From contig CANHHZ010000005.1 of assembly GCA_947460275.1 (NCBI GenBank), positions 1-23,951 on the forward strand: 23,951 bases of DNA, in the 5' to 3' direction. A model generated the notes under the pieces. That model saw only the letters and a list, made by a program, of their open reading frames with translations. It was not told where the DNA came from and searched no databases. Every line of letters starts with the position of its first letter. The stretch's first letter is position 1. This DNA comes from Sphingobacteriaceae bacterium. GTDB taxonomy: Bacteria > Bacteroidota > Bacteroidia > Sphingobacteriales > Sphingobacteriaceae. The position numbers were made by a program, and so were the translations under genes. Positions 23,537 through 23,951 of this stretch are shown piece by piece.

Positions 23537-23951
23537 AAATTAAAGTAGGTTTCGGATTCGATGTTCATCAGTTGAAAGACAATCACCCATTTATAGTTGG
23601 AGGGGTCAATTTAGCGCATCATAAAGGTGCATTTGGTCATTCGGATGCCGATGTGTTGTTGCACGCCATTTGCGATGCACTATTAGGCGCAGCCAACTTG
23701 CGTGATATAGGTTTTCATTTTAAAAACACAGATCCGCAGTGGAAAGGCATTAGCAGCATTATCTTGCTAAAAGAGACGGTAAGGCTTTTGGCCGAGAAAG
23801 ACTGGAAGGTAGGTAATATTGATGCTATGCTCTGTCTTGAGGCACCAAAAATCAATCCTCATATTCCTAAAATGCAACAAAATATTGCCGAAGCCATGGG
23901 TATCTCGGTTGATGATATTTCTATCAAAGCGACAACCAACGAAACCATGGG
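23533..23951 (+). CDS. ispF: 2-C-methyl-D-erythritol 2,4-cyclodiphosphate synthase (3' end cut by window)
   Basis: IspF converts CDP-methylerythritol 2-phosphate to the cyclic diphosphate in the MEP isoprenoid pathway, releasing CMP. The start ATG at 23533 overlaps the porV stop by 4 nt. The first 139 residues are present. Metal ligands are visible at Asp10 and His12 (GFGFDVHQL) and His44 (HSDADVLLHAICDALLGA), followed by the substrate-loop region DIGFHFKNTDP. The frame is open at the window edge after IKATTNETMG, where about 20 residues (including the usual GRGEG-type ending) would follow. Confidence 0.97.
   Translation, partial: MKIKVGFGFDVHQLKDNHPFIVGGVNLAHHKGAFGHSDADVLLHAICDALLGAANLRDIGFHFKNTDPQWKGISSIILLKETVRLLAEKDWKVGNIDAMLCLEAPKINPHIPKMQQNIAEAMGISVDDISIKATTNETM

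Overview
The window looks like a chromosomal segment of a Bacteroidota bacterium, most likely family Sphingobacteriaceae (Pedobacter-like). This rests on AT-rich DNA, promoter-like TTTG / TAnnTTTG motifs without clear Shine-Dalgarno sites, GldJ and PorV homologues (gliding and type IX secretion), a short Bacteroidota-type NuoG, and family-typical intergenic palindromes. The genus is an inference from gene content and was not tested by search. No rRNA, tRNA, CRISPR array, integrase or transposase was seen, and no stretch over 300 bases lacks a gene.

Layout, left to right. (1) Positions 1-3631, plus strand: the 3' part of a tonB-type gene, a 77-residue two-helix membrane protein, a PstS-like periplasmic binding lipoprotein, and an exported TPR protein. 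A strong bidirectional hairpin (3652-3692) ends this block. (2) Positions 3716-16758: a complete 14-gene respiratory complex I operon, nuoA to nuoN in canonical order, with separate nuoC and nuoD, the full NADH-oxidising arm (nuoE, nuoF) and a nuoG cut down to its N-terminal FeS region. Most junctions are tight or overlapping. Three are wide, and each of those holds inverted repeats: nuoA-nuoB (171 nt), nuoE-nuoF (74 nt, a 7-nt periodic repeat) and nuoI-nuoJ (about 100 nt, a REP-like double palindrome). (3) Positions 16804-20543, same strand with short gaps and no visible terminator: DedA-family membrane protein, family I inorganic pyrophosphatase, CNNM/CBS/CorC-type membrane protein, 16S rRNA methyltransferase RsmE, and a biotin carboxyl carrier protein. 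An 18-bp perfect inverted repeat (20542-20578) ends this run and is shared with the convergent gene. (4) Positions 20593-23951: gldJ on the minus strand, divergent from porV on the plus strand, followed by the start of ispF, which runs off the window.

How the genes work together: TonB powers outer-membrane import from the proton gradient. Complex I builds that gradient from NADH. Pyrophosphatase drives biosynthetic reactions. GldJ and PorV belong to the type IX secretion/gliding machinery, which also uses the proton gradient. The window is mostly conserved housekeeping; I found no convincing undescribed multi-gene system. The most unusual items are the repeats placed inside the nuo operon, the absence of porU between gldJ and porV, the ATG-less start of porV beside a run of nine A, and an AT palindrome in the gldJ/porV divergent region.
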